34,106 bases of DNA from an uncultured Prevotella sp. (GTDB lineage Bacteria > Bacteroidota > Bacteroidia > Bacteroidales > Bacteroidaceae), in assembly GCA_946405145.1 (NCBI GenBank), contig CAMJGE010000022.1:1-34106 (forward strand), read 5' to 3'. Positions 6,963 to 15,591 of this stretch are shown piece after piece; the stretch's first letter is position 1; each line of letters starts with the position of its first letter. The notes beneath the pieces were generated by a model. The model was not told the DNA's origin. It saw only the letters and a program-made list of their open reading frames with translations, and did not search any database. Both the position numbers and the translations under genes were made by a program.

Positions 6963-7583
6963 ATGGATCAGGATATGATTATATACATTATTGAGCTGTT
7001 GGGTACGTTTGCCTTTGCCATCTCAGGTATCCGACATGCAGCTGCCAAGCAGTTCGACTGGTTTGGTGGCTATGTGTGCGGTGTGGCTGTGGCTATCGGC
7101 GGCGGTACCATCCGTGACGTGATGCTTGGTACGACGCCTTTCTGGATGACAACTCCCATCTATCTGATATGTACAGGTGTGGCACTGCTGACAGTGGCGT
7201 TCTTCGGTCGCTGGATGGAGCCGTTGAAGAATGCCTGGTTCGTATTCGACACCTTAGGTCTGGCACTGTTCACGATTGCCGGTATCCAGAAGAGCATCGC
7301 CTTCGGACAACCTTTCTGGGTGGCTATCATCATGGGCTGTATCACGGGTTCGGCTGGAGGCGTGATCCGTGATGTGCTCCTGAACAATGAGCCTGTGATC
7401 TTTCACAAGGAGATCTATGCGATGGCTTGTGTGCTGGGTGGTGTCGTGTATTGGGGACTAGCCGACTGGGGGATCTCGACTGAGCTCTGTGCTGTGGTAA
7501 GTTTCGTGGTGACTTGTCTGATCAGATTCCTCGCCGTGAGGTATCATATCTCACTGCCCATATTGAAAGAGATAAAAGAATAA
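6963..7583 (+). CDS. TRIC-type (UPF0126) cation channel family membrane protein
   Basis: The 206-residue protein is almost all hydrophobic, with about seven predicted membrane segments in two related halves. Each half carries the family mark: GGGTIRDVMLG in the first, GGVIRDVLLNNEP in the second. Bacterial members are homologues of animal TRIC channels and form trimeric monovalent-cation channels; the physiological role in bacteria is not settled. I place the start at the ATG at 6963 (MDQDMIIYIIELLG) rather than at a TTG 12 bases earlier, because the earlier codon lies in a low-complexity ATTGAAA repeat between rarA and this gene. It sits 22 bases after rarA and 10 bases before dnaB. Confidence 0.9.
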   Translation: MDQDMIIYIIELLGTFAFAISGIRHAAAKQFDWFGGYVCGVAVAIGGGTIRDVMLGTTPFWMTTPIYLICTGVALLTVAFFGRWMEPLKNAWFVFDTLGLALFTIAGIQKSIAFGQPFWVAIIMGCITGSAGGVIRDVLLNNEPVIFHKEIYAMACVLGGVVYWGLADWGISTELCAVVSFVVTCLIRFLAVRYHISLPILKEIKE

Positions 7584-7593
7584 AATTACATAA

Positions 7594-9156
7594 ATGGCTG
7601 AAAAAGAGAATAATACAAGTAAAAGGCGCGCAAGAAGACAGCAACCTGTAGATAACACCTACGGCCACTTGCAGCCGCAAGCCTTAGAGGTTGAGAAGGC
7701 AGTGCTGGGTGCACTGATGATCGACAAGGATGCCTATGCTGTGGTGTGTGAGACACTCCGTCCGGAGAGCTTCTATGAGCCCCGCAACCAGATGGTGTAT
7801 CAGGCTATCATGGAACTGAGTATGGCAGAGCGCCCTGTGGATATCCTGACGGTAACGGAACAACTGGCAAAGAACGGGCAGCTGGAGGAGGTGGGTGGTC
7901 CTGGTTACGTGATGGAACTAAGTTCCAGGGTTGCCTCATCGGCTAATATCGAGTATCATGCCAATATCATCGCCCAGAAAAGTCTGGCCAGACAGCTTAT
8001 CTCGTTTGCAAGTGTTATTGAGACAAAGGCTTTTGATGAGACCATCGATGTGGAGGATCTGATGCAGGAAGCCGAAGGCTCGCTCTTCGAGCTGTCGCAG
8101 CGTAACATGAAGAAGGACTATACAGCCATCGACCCTGTGATCGCCCAGGCTGTGAAGACCATTCAGAATGCCGCCAAGAATACCGACGGACTGACGGGTG
8201 TATCGACGGGCTATTATAAACTGGATGATATTACCAGTGGCTGGCAGGCGTCGGATCTGGTGATTATTGCCGGACGTCCTGCGATGGGTAAGACTTCGTT
8301 CGCCCTATCGATGGCTAAGAATATTGCCGCTGATATGAGAGAGCCTATGGCTTTCTTCTCGCTTGAAATGTCAAACGTGCAGCTGGTGAACCGTCTGATA
8401 TCGAATGCTTGTGAGATTCAGGGTTCGAAGATTCTGAACGGACAGTTGCAGCGCGACGAGTGGGAACGGCTTGACAAGCGCATCAACAATCTGTTGGGTG
8501 CGCCACTTTATATCGATGATACGCCAGGACTGTCGGTGTTTGAGCTGAGAACTAAGGCTCGCCGACTGGTGAGGGAGCATGGTGTGAAGCTGATCATGAT
8601 CGACTATCTGCAGCTGATGAATGCCAACGGCATGCGTTTCTCATCGCGCCAGGAAGAGGTTTCAACCATCTCACGATCTCTGAAAGGACTCGCCAAGGAA
8701 TTGAATATCCCTATCCTTGCACTGAGTCAGCTGAACCGTGGTGTGGAGAGCCGTGAGGGTCTGGAAGGTAAACGTCCGCAGCTATCTGACCTGCGTGAGT
8801 CGGGAGCCATCGAGCAGGATGCGGATATGGTGATCTTCGTGCATCGTCCCGAATACTATCATATCTATCAGGATGATAACGGCAGAGACTTACATGGTAT
8901 GGCACAGATTATCATTGCCAAGCACCGTAAAGGTGCCACAGGCGATGTGTTGCTGACTTTCCGAGGTGAATATACTCGCTTTGAGAACCCTGAGGACAAG
9001 AATCTGGGCAATCGTGCCCCGATGGGTGGGGAGATCTTGGGATCGAAAGTGAATGGTAATGGCAACACACCACCAGACATGCCAGATGACTATGACCCAT
9101 TTGCAAGTGGTGCCCCCATACCACCGCCCGACAGCAATGGTCCGCTGCCCTTCTAA
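7594..9156 (+). CDS. dnaB: Replicative DNA helicase DnaB
   Basis: DnaB is the hexameric 5'-3' helicase of the replication fork. The 520-residue protein has a basic N-terminal extension (about 1-25, KRRARRQQ), the DnaG-binding N-terminal domain beginning LQPQALEVEKAVLGA, and a RecA-like motor with Walker A GRPAMGKT (227-234), the segment FFSLEMS, Walker B LIMIDYLQLM and the arginine-finger/H4 region AKHRKGATGDV. There is no intein. The C-terminal 35 residues after the motor are low-complexity and proline-rich, ending PPPDSNGPLPF. It is last in the rarA unit, and a strong hairpin terminator begins 11 bases after its stop. Confidence 0.97.
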   Translation: MAEKENNTSKRRARRQQPVDNTYGHLQPQALEVEKAVLGALMIDKDAYAVVCETLRPESFYEPRNQMVYQAIMELSMAERPVDILTVTEQLAKNGQLEEVGGPGYVMELSSRVASSANIEYHANIIAQKSLARQLISFASVIETKAFDETIDVEDLMQEAEGSLFELSQRNMKKDYTAIDPVIAQAVKTIQNAAKNTDGLTGVSTGYYKLDDITSGWQASDLVIIAGRPAMGKTSFALSMAKNIAADMREPMAFFSLEMSNVQLVNRLISNACEIQGSKILNGQLQRDEWERLDKRINNLLGAPLYIDDTPGLSVFELRTKARRLVREHGVKLIMIDYLQLMNANGMRFSSRQEEVSTISRSLKGLAKELNIPILALSQLNRGVESREGLEGKRPQLSDLRESGAIEQDADMVIFVHRPEYYHIYQDDNGRDLHGMAQIIIAKHRKGATGDVLLTFRGEYTRFENPEDKNLGNRAPMGGEILGSKVNGNGNTPPDMPDDYDPFASGAPIPPPDSNGPLPF

Positions 9157-9166
9157 AGCAAAAAAT

Positions 9167-9194
9167 AAGCTCTGCTGGTTGGCAGAGCTTTTTT
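9167..9194. terminator. Two-way intrinsic terminator between dnaB and the TPR gene
   Basis: A 9-base-pair stem AAGCTCTGC / GCAGAGCTT (9167-9175 with 9182-9190, loop TGGTTG) is followed on the plus strand by a T run to 9194. On the minus strand the same stem is followed by TATTTTTT. It separates the convergent dnaB and 9204-10868 genes and can serve both. Confidence 0.88.
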
Positions 9195-9203
9195 ATTTGC
9201 GAT

Positions 9204-10868
9204 TTACTTGTATTTCTCAATCAGCGCATCGGCTTGGGTATCGCCAAGCTCTTTAGCTTTCTGAAGGTTCTTGATGCCTTCGGGTTTTTGTCCCTTCAGG
9301 CATTGCGCCAAACCGAGAAAGAGATAGCCGTCACTGTTCTGTGCATCGAGGGCGATACACTCCTTAGCTGTTGCGATGGCCTGGTCGTAGAGTCCGACAC
9401 GGATCTCAAGCGATGATTTCTCGGCATAATAGAGAATCTCGTTGGGATTCATCTGGATGGCGCGATTGATATCGTTGAGAGCCTGCTGATAGAGGTGCCC
9501 CTGAATTTCTACCTGATGGCGGATATAATAAAAGTTGTCGTTGACAGTAGCTGTCATCAGTGACTCATATTCATTCATATCGCTGATGGCATCACGATAG
9601 CGACCTGCATTGCGACGTGCCTCAGCTCGCGCCCAGATATAGGGGGCTGCCTCTTTCAGATAAGGCCGACTGTACATGTTAATGGTGCTATCCATAAGTG
9701 CCAGCATGGCGGTGGTGTCTTTCTGCATCTCCTTGCAACGAGCTGCCGCAAAGAATATCTCAGGACTGCGCAGGTTGGTAGAGAGGAGACTGTTATAAAT
9801 GTCATAGGCCTCATTGTACTTTTGCTGGGCAAAACGGATGTCGCCTTCAAGTTGACGGTAAGTAGGCTGTGGGTTGATGCTGTTGGCTGCCTGTATCTGT
9901 TGAAGAGCCTTGTCGAGACTCCAACCGGCATAGGGCTGTGCACTCTGATAGATCTCCTTATTATAAATCATACGGGCATATATGTAATGGGTGTCGTCTT
10001 TGGTATCGGCAAACTTCAAGGCCTGTTCCATATCACGTTCAGCAGCAGCGAAATTGCCGGCAGCTACCTCTTGCTGTGCCTTGTAGGTATAACCATCGGG
10101 GGCACTGGGGAACTGCTGGATGAAATCGTTGATGAGCGAAACGTAAGAGGCAGAGTCGGTTTGTGAGCCTGAAAAATAGAGTACGAGTGCTGCCTCCTTA
10201 ATATCGGCGGGCAGAAGCTTCTTTACTTGTGTGAGCTGTACTGTCTCATTATAGAAGGTGATACCTGTGAGCTTCAGGGAGTCAGCGAAACTGGCACTGA
10301 CGGCATAGCTGAGACTATCGCCAAGAACAGCAGGCTGTTGCATCATGCCAATCACCTGGCCAGCAGCATTCATCAACGGACAGCTGACCTGATTTTCTCC
10401 CATGGAGAGCGCTACGGTGTAGTAGGGATTATTACCCATAAACATCTCGGCTTTACGCACAAAGCCACTCTTCACTGCCTTTACTTCGTGATAGGGAAGC
10501 AGATAGACTTCACTTCCGACAGGGACAATAGAAGAACTGAGAGACAGCGGTTGAGTCTTGGAACTGTTCACGCGGAACTTTACTACATCGTACATATCAT
10601 TGGCACCGATGATACCTGCCACCTGGAACTCTTTGCCTTGGGCATCAATCACGATGGCTCGGGAAGCACCCTTGAAAGGTGTGAAATTACTGACAGCCTC
10701 ACCATTAGTACCTGTAAAGAATCCGTTGCTGCTGGCTATCAGGGAGCCGTCGGCAGCAAAAGTCTTCAGTGTGAATACGGAACGAGTGGCATTTTTCACC
10801 CAGCCTGGCTGGGCGAAGGTGCTGAGTGCTGCAATCAGCAAACAGCTTATAATACTGATTTTCTTCAT
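9204..10868 (-). CDS. Secreted inactive trypsin-like domain plus TPR protein
   Basis: The 554-residue protein starts with a signal peptide (MKKISIISCLLIAALSTFAQ). Residues about 25-190 have the outline of a trypsin-like/DegP fold: SNGFFTGTNGEAVSNF corresponds to the usual GSGFFI...GYIVTN segment and CPLMNAAGQVIGM to the usual GGPLxNxxGxVIG. The catalytic His is replaced (NFTPF at 61-65), the Ser position is Val161 (QVSCPL) and only the Asp (YDVVKFRV, Asp94) remains, so protease activity is unlikely. Residues about 230-554 are tetratricopeptide-type repeats (for example YTYKAQQEVAAGNFAAAERDM in part, QALNDINRAIQMNPNE, YLFLGLAQCLKG). I infer a periplasmic or surface scaffold. Its start overlaps the recN stop by four bases, so it is translated from the dnaN-recN transcript. 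Confidence 0.85.
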   Translation of the reverse strand: MKKISIISCLLIAALSTFAQPGWVKNATRSVFTLKTFAADGSLIASSNGFFTGTNGEAVSNFTPFKGASRAIVIDAQGKEFQVAGIIGANDMYDVVKFRVNSSKTQPLSLSSSIVPVGSEVYLLPYHEVKAVKSGFVRKAEMFMGNNPYYTVALSMGENQVSCPLMNAAGQVIGMMQQPAVLGDSLSYAVSASFADSLKLTGITFYNETVQLTQVKKLLPADIKEAALVLYFSGSQTDSASYVSLINDFIQQFPSAPDGYTYKAQQEVAAGNFAAAERDMEQALKFADTKDDTHYIYARMIYNKEIYQSAQPYAGWSLDKALQQIQAANSINPQPTYRQLEGDIRFAQQKYNEAYDIYNSLLSTNLRSPEIFFAAARCKEMQKDTTAMLALMDSTINMYSRPYLKEAAPYIWARAEARRNAGRYRDAISDMNEYESLMTATVNDNFYYIRHQVEIQGHLYQQALNDINRAIQMNPNEILYYAEKSSLEIRVGLYDQAIATAKECIALDAQNSDGYLFLGLAQCLKGQKPEGIKNLQKAKELGDTQADALIEKYK

Positions 10869-12514
10869 ATACGTAACAATTGTTTTGCGTTTTGGATGGC
10901 TGCATCGGAGATGTCACTGCCAGACAACATCTGGGCAATCTCGTGGATGCGCTCTTCGGGGGATAACTGTGTCATGCGACTGATAGTGCCCTGGGCTGTT
11001 TCTTTTTTCTCCACCTTATAATGTGTACTGCCAAGGGCGGCTATCTGTGGCAGGTGGGTGATACTGATGACCTGACGCTCATGGTGCCCCATCTCCCGCA
11101 TGATTTCTGCCATTTTCTCTGCAATCTTGCCGCTGACACCTGTATCAATCTCGTCGAAGATGATCGTGGGAAGCTTGACAGCTCCGCTAATCATAGCTTT
11201 CAAAGAGAGCATGACACGGGCAATCTCGCCACCTGAAGCAACCTGAGAGACTGGTTGGAGTGGGGTGGAGGTGTTGGCACTGAAGAGGAAGGCCACCTTG
11301 TCTTGTCCTGTATGGCAGAGAGTCTCTTCTGTGATCTGAATCTTGAAGCGTACATTGGGCATTCCCAAAGGAATAAGGCGAGACTGCATCTCTTTCTCAA
11401 TTTGTTGTGCTGCCTTCAGACGACGTTTTGTCAGGATACTGGCTTCCTGCTTAGCTCGTGTCTGGAGTGCAGACAGTTTCTGCTGTAGTTCTGCAAGGGC
11501 TTCGTCGCTGTTCTCAATGTTGTTGAGCTGCGACTTCAATTCGTCGCGTTTAGTGATCAATTCATCAATGGTCTCAACATGATATTTCTTCTCCAAGTCG
11601 TAAAGACGATCCAGCCGACTATTGATGGCATCGAGTTCGGCAGGATCGAAATCTACTCGTTCGAGTTGGTTTGAGATCTCCTCAGAAATATCCTTCAGTT
11701 CAATATAGCTGCTTTCAAGGCGCTGAGCCAGTTCGCTGGCATCAGGAAAAACACGCTGTATACCGTTCAGAGCCGTACGTGCAGAACGAAGAGCACTGAC
11801 AACACCAGTATCCTCTGCAGAGAGAGCGTTATCAGCTTCATAAAGAGCACTCTTGATTTCCTCAGCGTGACTCATGGTGTCGCTTTTCTGTTCCAGTTCC
11901 TCCTGTTCGTCGGCCACAAGGTTGGCATTTGAGAGTTCATCAAACTGGAACTGCAGGAAGTCCTGATTCTGACGGTTGCGGGTGATATCGTCCTTCATGG
12001 TCTCCAGCTCCTTGCTGACAGACAGATATTGGTTGTATGTCTGTTGATATTGTGCTAATGGTTTAGCATTGTCGGCAATGATATCTACCACACTTAGTTG
12101 AAAGTCCTGTTTGTTAAGCAAGAGGTTCTGGTGCTGAGAATGGATATCAATCAGTTGCTCACCAAGTTCCTTCAGCAAAGACAGTTGTGCCGGCGTGTCG
12201 TTGATGAAGGCACGGCTTTTTCCTGCTGTTGTGAGTTCGCGGCGTATGATGCAATCTGATGGATCATATTCTATATCATTCTCCGTAAAAAATGCCTCCA
12301 TGCCATAACGTGAGATATCGAAATGAGCCTCGATAACACACTTGTCCTTGATGACCTTAGTATCAGCCCGCTGCCCGAGCAGCAAGCCGATTGCTCCCAG
12401 AATGATACTCTTTCCAGCACCAGTTTCGCCAGTGATGACAGAGAACCCCTGATAGAGGTCGATATCAAGTTCGTCGATGAGGGTGAAATTCTTAATGTAT
12501 AGTCTTTTTAGCAT
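10865..12514 (-). CDS. recN: DNA repair protein RecN, SMC-like ATPase
   Basis: RecN is an SMC-like cytoplasmic ATPase used early in double-strand-break repair. The 549-residue protein has N-terminal Walker A GETGAGKS (29-36), long heptad-rich coiled coils (about 150-390, with ELEQKSDTMSHAEEI and LEKKYHVETIDELITKRDEL-type stretches), and C-terminal ABC signature VASGGEIARVMLSL followed by Walker B TIIFDEIDTGVSG and the D/H-loop region QVISITHLPQIAALG. The N-terminus MLKRLYIKNFTLIDEL is family-typical, so the start is secure. It begins five bases after porD and overlaps the next gene by four. Confidence 0.97.
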   Translation of the reverse strand: MLKRLYIKNFTLIDELDIDLYQGFSVITGETGAGKSIILGAIGLLLGQRADTKVIKDKCVIEAHFDISRYGMEAFFTENDIEYDPSDCIIRRELTTAGKSRAFINDTPAQLSLLKELGEQLIDIHSQHQNLLLNKQDFQLSVVDIIADNAKPLAQYQQTYNQYLSVSKELETMKDDITRNRQNQDFLQFQFDELSNANLVADEQEELEQKSDTMSHAEEIKSALYEADNALSAEDTGVVSALRSARTALNGIQRVFPDASELAQRLESSYIELKDISEEISNQLERVDFDPAELDAINSRLDRLYDLEKKYHVETIDELITKRDELKSQLNNIENSDEALAELQQKLSALQTRAKQEASILTKRRLKAAQQIEKEMQSRLIPLGMPNVRFKIQITEETLCHTGQDKVAFLFSANTSTPLQPVSQVASGGEIARVMLSLKAMISGAVKLPTIIFDEIDTGVSGKIAEKMAEIMREMGHHERQVISITHLPQIAALGSTHYKVEKKETAQGTISRMTQLSPEERIHEIAQMLSGSDISDAAIQNAKQLLRI

Positions 12515-12519
12515 AACTC

Positions 12520-13428
12520 TTATCTTTGGATGCTTTCCCAGGCACTGCTCTGGTAGGCATTGAGTGACATCAGTAAGTTGAAAATACGCTCTTTCTCCTT
12601 CTGTGTGCCTTTTCCTTTATAGATGTTTACCAATTCATCGCGCTTAAAGTCGGTCCATATTTGTGGCAGCAGACTTAAAGGCTTGTTCTCGTGAGCCTGT
12701 CGCAGATTATTATCAAGGGCCTCAGAGATCTCAGTACGACCACGTTCCGCATTGTTGGCCATCTCGTCGAGTCCTTTACGGTAGTAATCATATTGGAGTT
12801 GACGGAAGGGGCGCATAGACTCATCAAGATAATCATTGATAAAGGCAAAGCGGTTGCGGTTGTCCTCGAACGATTTCCAGCCGGGATACCCCAGATCCTG
12901 TGCGTTGTTCACCAGATTCATACATCGCTGGAGAACGTCTGTGCCAGCCAATGGGGCAAAACTGTCGAGATTGAGCCCGATAATCAGGTAGGCATAGTAG
13001 GCGAGTAGGGCAGTGAGTGGCTGATCGACCACCTCATCAATGAAGTTCAGCTGATCGAACTGTGCAAAAGTGAAATGGAAGTGTTCATCCTTATTATTTA
13101 ATAAGGTGGTGGTATAGGCTGAATTGTATACTGGACGATTGGCCTGGATCATTGCGGTGCACTCAAAACGATTCGTTTCACGGATATATGCGTTTACTGT
13201 TATGTTGAAGCTACAATGTATCCGTTCGTTATTCTGGAACTGCAGAGGTGTCCATTGGCGTTCGTTGATAAAATGCTCAATGGTTTGCTGAAGATTCTCG
13301 AATACACTGACGTCAGAACCCGTAATCTGACTGTGATTGATATTAACCTTAACTTGCAGTTCCTGAGCCCGAAGACCAAGAACTGCAAGTATGATAACAG
13401 TTGTGAATATTGTTCTTACGATTGTCAT
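12520..13428 (-). CDS. porD: PorD / DUF4835 family protein, type IX secretion associated
   Basis: The 302-residue protein has a signal peptide (cleavage after about LGLRAQ, residue 22) and the family's characteristic mature start ELQVKVNINHSQI, then VFENLQQTIEHFINERQWT and the long C-terminal helical part. DUF4835 proteins correspond to PorD, a factor linked to the type IX secretion system in Porphyromonas; its molecular job is unclear and members also occur where secretion is not obvious. The last third (EMANNAERGRTEISEAL, LLPQIWTDFKRDELVNIYKG) is helical. It overlaps the exonuclease gene by four bases and precedes recN by five. The coaBC gene often found beside it in related genomes is absent here. 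Confidence 0.85.
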   Translation of the reverse strand: MTIVRTIFTTVIILAVLGLRAQELQVKVNINHSQITGSDVSVFENLQQTIEHFINERQWTPLQFQNNERIHCSFNITVNAYIRETNRFECTAMIQANRPVYNSAYTTTLLNNKDEHFHFTFAQFDQLNFIDEVVDQPLTALLAYYAYLIIGLNLDSFAPLAGTDVLQRCMNLVNNAQDLGYPGWKSFEDNRNRFAFINDYLDESMRPFRQLQYDYYRKGLDEMANNAERGRTEISEALDNNLRQAHENKPLSLLPQIWTDFKRDELVNIYKGKGTQKEKERIFNLLMSLNAYQSSAWESIQR

Positions 13429-14282
13429 CCGTTAAGATTTGCTTCGCGCAGACGAATGCGTGTAAGCACCTGTTTTGTGTTATAGGTGAAGTCGCCAGAC
13501 AAGATCCAGCTGTAATAGCCAGGATCAATTTGGAGAACATCAGCCACAGGAATTCCTTTGTGCTTTCCGAAGTTGAATATTTCCGTCATACGTGGGTTAC
13601 CGTCTTTGTCAAGCATGACGTTACCATGTCGGTCTTTCATCTCGCCCCATACAATGCGGCCCGCGAAATCGACATTATTATTCATCTTCGACAACTCTGC
13701 AAGTTTATCCATATCATTCTCCAAGACCTTCTCATCATCCTCATTAGCTCCTGGTGCATACTTATCGAGCTCACCCATAAGCACACGATAGGTAGCCTCA
13801 GTATCCTGGTCTGCACGATGAGCCTCGAAATCGTCTTCCATCTTTCGTCCGCAATAGAACTTATAAGCGGCAGCCAAGTTACGTTGCTCCATACGTTTGA
13901 AAATGGTACAAGCATCAATCATGCGGCACTTGGAAAAGTCGAAGTCAACACCTGCACGAAGGAATTCTTCAGCCAACAATGGGATATCGAAATGGTTTGA
14001 ATTAAAACCGGCAAAGTCGCATCCAGTAAACTTCTCAGCAAGTTTCTGTCCCAGTTGCTTGAATGTCGGTTTATCCTTTACATCCTCATTGGTGATACCT
14101 GTCAGTTGACTGATCTTCGGATCAATAGGCTTCTCCGGATTTACGAGCTCGTTACCGCGTTCTTCCTTTCCATCAGGATGTACCTTGATATAGGAAATCT
14201 GAATAATACGGTCTTTTACGAGATCGAGACCAGTCGTCTCCAAGTCGAAGATGATAATTGGTTTTGTAAGATTCAGTTTCAT
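13425..14282 (-). CDS. DEDDh 3'-5' exonuclease, DnaQ/polymerase III epsilon-like
   Basis: The 285-residue protein is a DnaQ-type exonuclease. The exo motifs are clear: IIIFDLETTGLD (Asp13, Glu15), FNSNHFDIP (Asp99) and AHRADQDTEAT (His155, Asp160), which make it the DEDDh type with all four acids and the histidine present. The C-terminal 60 residues (from about 215) contain NFGKHKGIPVADV and PGYYSWIL, a small domain (PF12843-like) found in other exonuclease-related proteins. It is adjacent to the sliding-clamp gene and probably transcribed with it, so a role in proofreading or repair synthesis is plausible. It lacks the polymerase fusion seen in PolC, and it may not be the main replicative epsilon. 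Confidence 0.92.
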   Translation of the reverse strand: MKLNLTKPIIIFDLETTGLDLVKDRIIQISYIKVHPDGKEERGNELVNPEKPIDPKISQLTGITNEDVKDKPTFKQLGQKLAEKFTGCDFAGFNSNHFDIPLLAEEFLRAGVDFDFSKCRMIDACTIFKRMEQRNLAAAYKFYCGRKMEDDFEAHRADQDTEATYRVLMGELDKYAPGANEDDEKVLENDMDKLAELSKMNNNVDFAGRIVWGEMKDRHGNVMLDKDGNPRMTEIFNFGKHKGIPVADVLQIDPGYYSWILSGDFTYNTKQVLTRIRLREANLNG

Positions 14283-14300
14283 GAATATATTACTTCAAAC

Positions 14301-15425
14301 TTAGTCATTAATCAACATTGGCATCAGAAGCATCAATACTTCCTGATTGTCAGGCTGTTCTGCAGGGAGAACAAGTCCTGCACGACTGGGATCTGCCAAC
14401 TGAATTAAAACTTCGGTGCTATCGACATTGCTCAAAATCTCGATGAAAGATGATCCCTTAAAACCGATAGACATGGGATAACCGTTATAATCGCATGACA
14501 TACGTTCTGTAGCTGTCTTTGAGAAGTCATAATCTTCAGCGTCGAGTTGCAGGGTAGAGCCTTCTACATGGAAACGGATCAGATTGCTGGAGCCATTAGC
14601 AAAAGGCTGCACACGACGCAGTGCCGCTAACAAGCCCAGACGATCTACGCGAACTTCGTAATTGTTATTCTGAGGAATAACTGAATTATAGTTTGGGAAA
14701 CGGCCTTCAATCAGGCGGCATTGGAGTGAACCATCGCTGAAATTGATCTCAGCATTACGCTCGTCGAAACGAATCGTTACATCACCACCATCTTTACCTA
14801 ATAGATTCTTCAGCAGGTTGGCTGGCTTCTTTGGTAAGATAAAGGCAGCCTGCTGTTCGCTCTTAATGGAAAATATCTTGTTACGAACAAGTTTATGACC
14901 ATCAGATGCTACAACTACGAGGAAATCGGGTGTAAGATCGAAGTAAATACCATTCATCACTGGGCGCAACTCGTCTTGTGCTGTTGCAAATATAGTACGA
15001 TTGATGTTTTCTGCTAAGATAGCATTTGGAATTGCAATCGTATTTGCGAAATCGTTTACAGACTGTGGCATAGGGAACTCATCTGCATTTTCGATGGGCA
15101 GTGAGAACAAGCCGTTCTGATACGAAATCTTCACAATGTTTTGCTCCTGATTAACATCAAAGGTGATAGGCTGCTCTGAGAAACCTTTGACTGCTTCTAG
15201 AAGATTATGGCTATCAATGGCAAAACGACAGTCACCATCACTTTCTGTCAATTCGATTTGTGTCTTCATAATGTTTTCACTGTCGGATGCTGTCAGACGG
15301 AGAACATTGTCACTGATCTCAAATACGAAATCACCTAAGATGGGGAGGGCATTTTTACTGTTAATCACTCTCGAAAGTGCAGTGAGCTTAGAGCTCAGTG
15401 CGGAACTTGATAATGTAAATCGCAT
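14301..15425 (-). CDS. dnaN: DNA polymerase III sliding clamp, beta subunit
   Basis: The beta clamp is a ring-shaped homodimer that tethers the replicative polymerase and many repair enzymes. The 374-residue protein shows the N-terminal MRFTLSSSALSSKLTALSRVI, an LPILGDFVFEI segment, the second domain with ATAQDELRPVMNGIYFD and ASDGHKLV, and the C-terminal end LLMPMLIND, close to the usual xPMR(L/I) end but with IND after it. Length is typical. It is first in a minus-strand unit with the exonuclease, porD, recN and the TPR protein, driven by a consensus promoter. Confidence 0.97.
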   Translation of the reverse strand: MRFTLSSSALSSKLTALSRVINSKNALPILGDFVFEISDNVLRLTASDSENIMKTQIELTESDGDCRFAIDSHNLLEAVKGFSEQPITFDVNQEQNIVKISYQNGLFSLPIENADEFPMPQSVNDFANTIAIPNAILAENINRTIFATAQDELRPVMNGIYFDLTPDFLVVVASDGHKLVRNKIFSIKSEQQAAFILPKKPANLLKNLLGKDGGDVTIRFDERNAEINFSDGSLQCRLIEGRFPNYNSVIPQNNNYEVRVDRLGLLAALRRVQPFANGSSNLIRFHVEGSTLQLDAEDYDFSKTATERMSCDYNGYPMSIGFKGSSFIEILSNVDSTEVLIQLADPSRAGLVLPAEQPDNQEVLMLLMPMLIND

Positions 15426-15470
15426 AGTTTTATAGCTTCTTGTTATTTATTACATATTTAATATTGAGCA

Positions 15471-15502
15471 CAAAATTACAAAAAAACGTTGTAATCAACA
15501 AA
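15471..15502 (-). promoter_or_regulatory. Promoter of the dnaN-recN unit
   Basis: On the minus strand TTTG (15502-15499), 20 bases, then TAATTTTG (15478-15471): an exact match of both boxes. The -7 box ends 46 bases before the dnaN ATG, leaving a leader of about 40 bases. Confidence 0.82.
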
Positions 15503-15541
15503 ATTTTCAGAAGAAAATGAAGTTTTTCAAACTATTTTTAG

Positions 15542-15549
15542 TAATTTCG
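15542..15549 (+). promoter_or_regulatory. Probable -7 box for the DUF3127 gene
   Basis: TAATTTCG is one base from TAnnTTTG and lies about 43 bases before the ATG at 15592. At the -33 position there is only a T run (15523-15527). It is divergent from the dnaN promoter; because it lies inside the longer open frame from 15517, that upstream ATG cannot be the translation start if this box is used. Confidence 0.5.
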
Positions 15550-15591
15550 CCACGTGAAAACGAAAAATTCAACAAAATAAAGCATTTAATT

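Noticed and set aside
10227..11021. Plus-strand open frame of 264 codons
   Set aside because: It runs antisense through the N-terminal part of the TPR gene and into recN; shadow of real genes.
13410..14000. Plus-strand open frame of 196 codons
   Set aside because: It is antisense to the DEDDh exonuclease, whose active-site motifs prove the minus strand.
15517..15591. Longer N-terminus for the DUF3127 protein
   Set aside because: The 25 extra codons overlap the promoter region, and the family domain starts exactly at the ATG at 15592.
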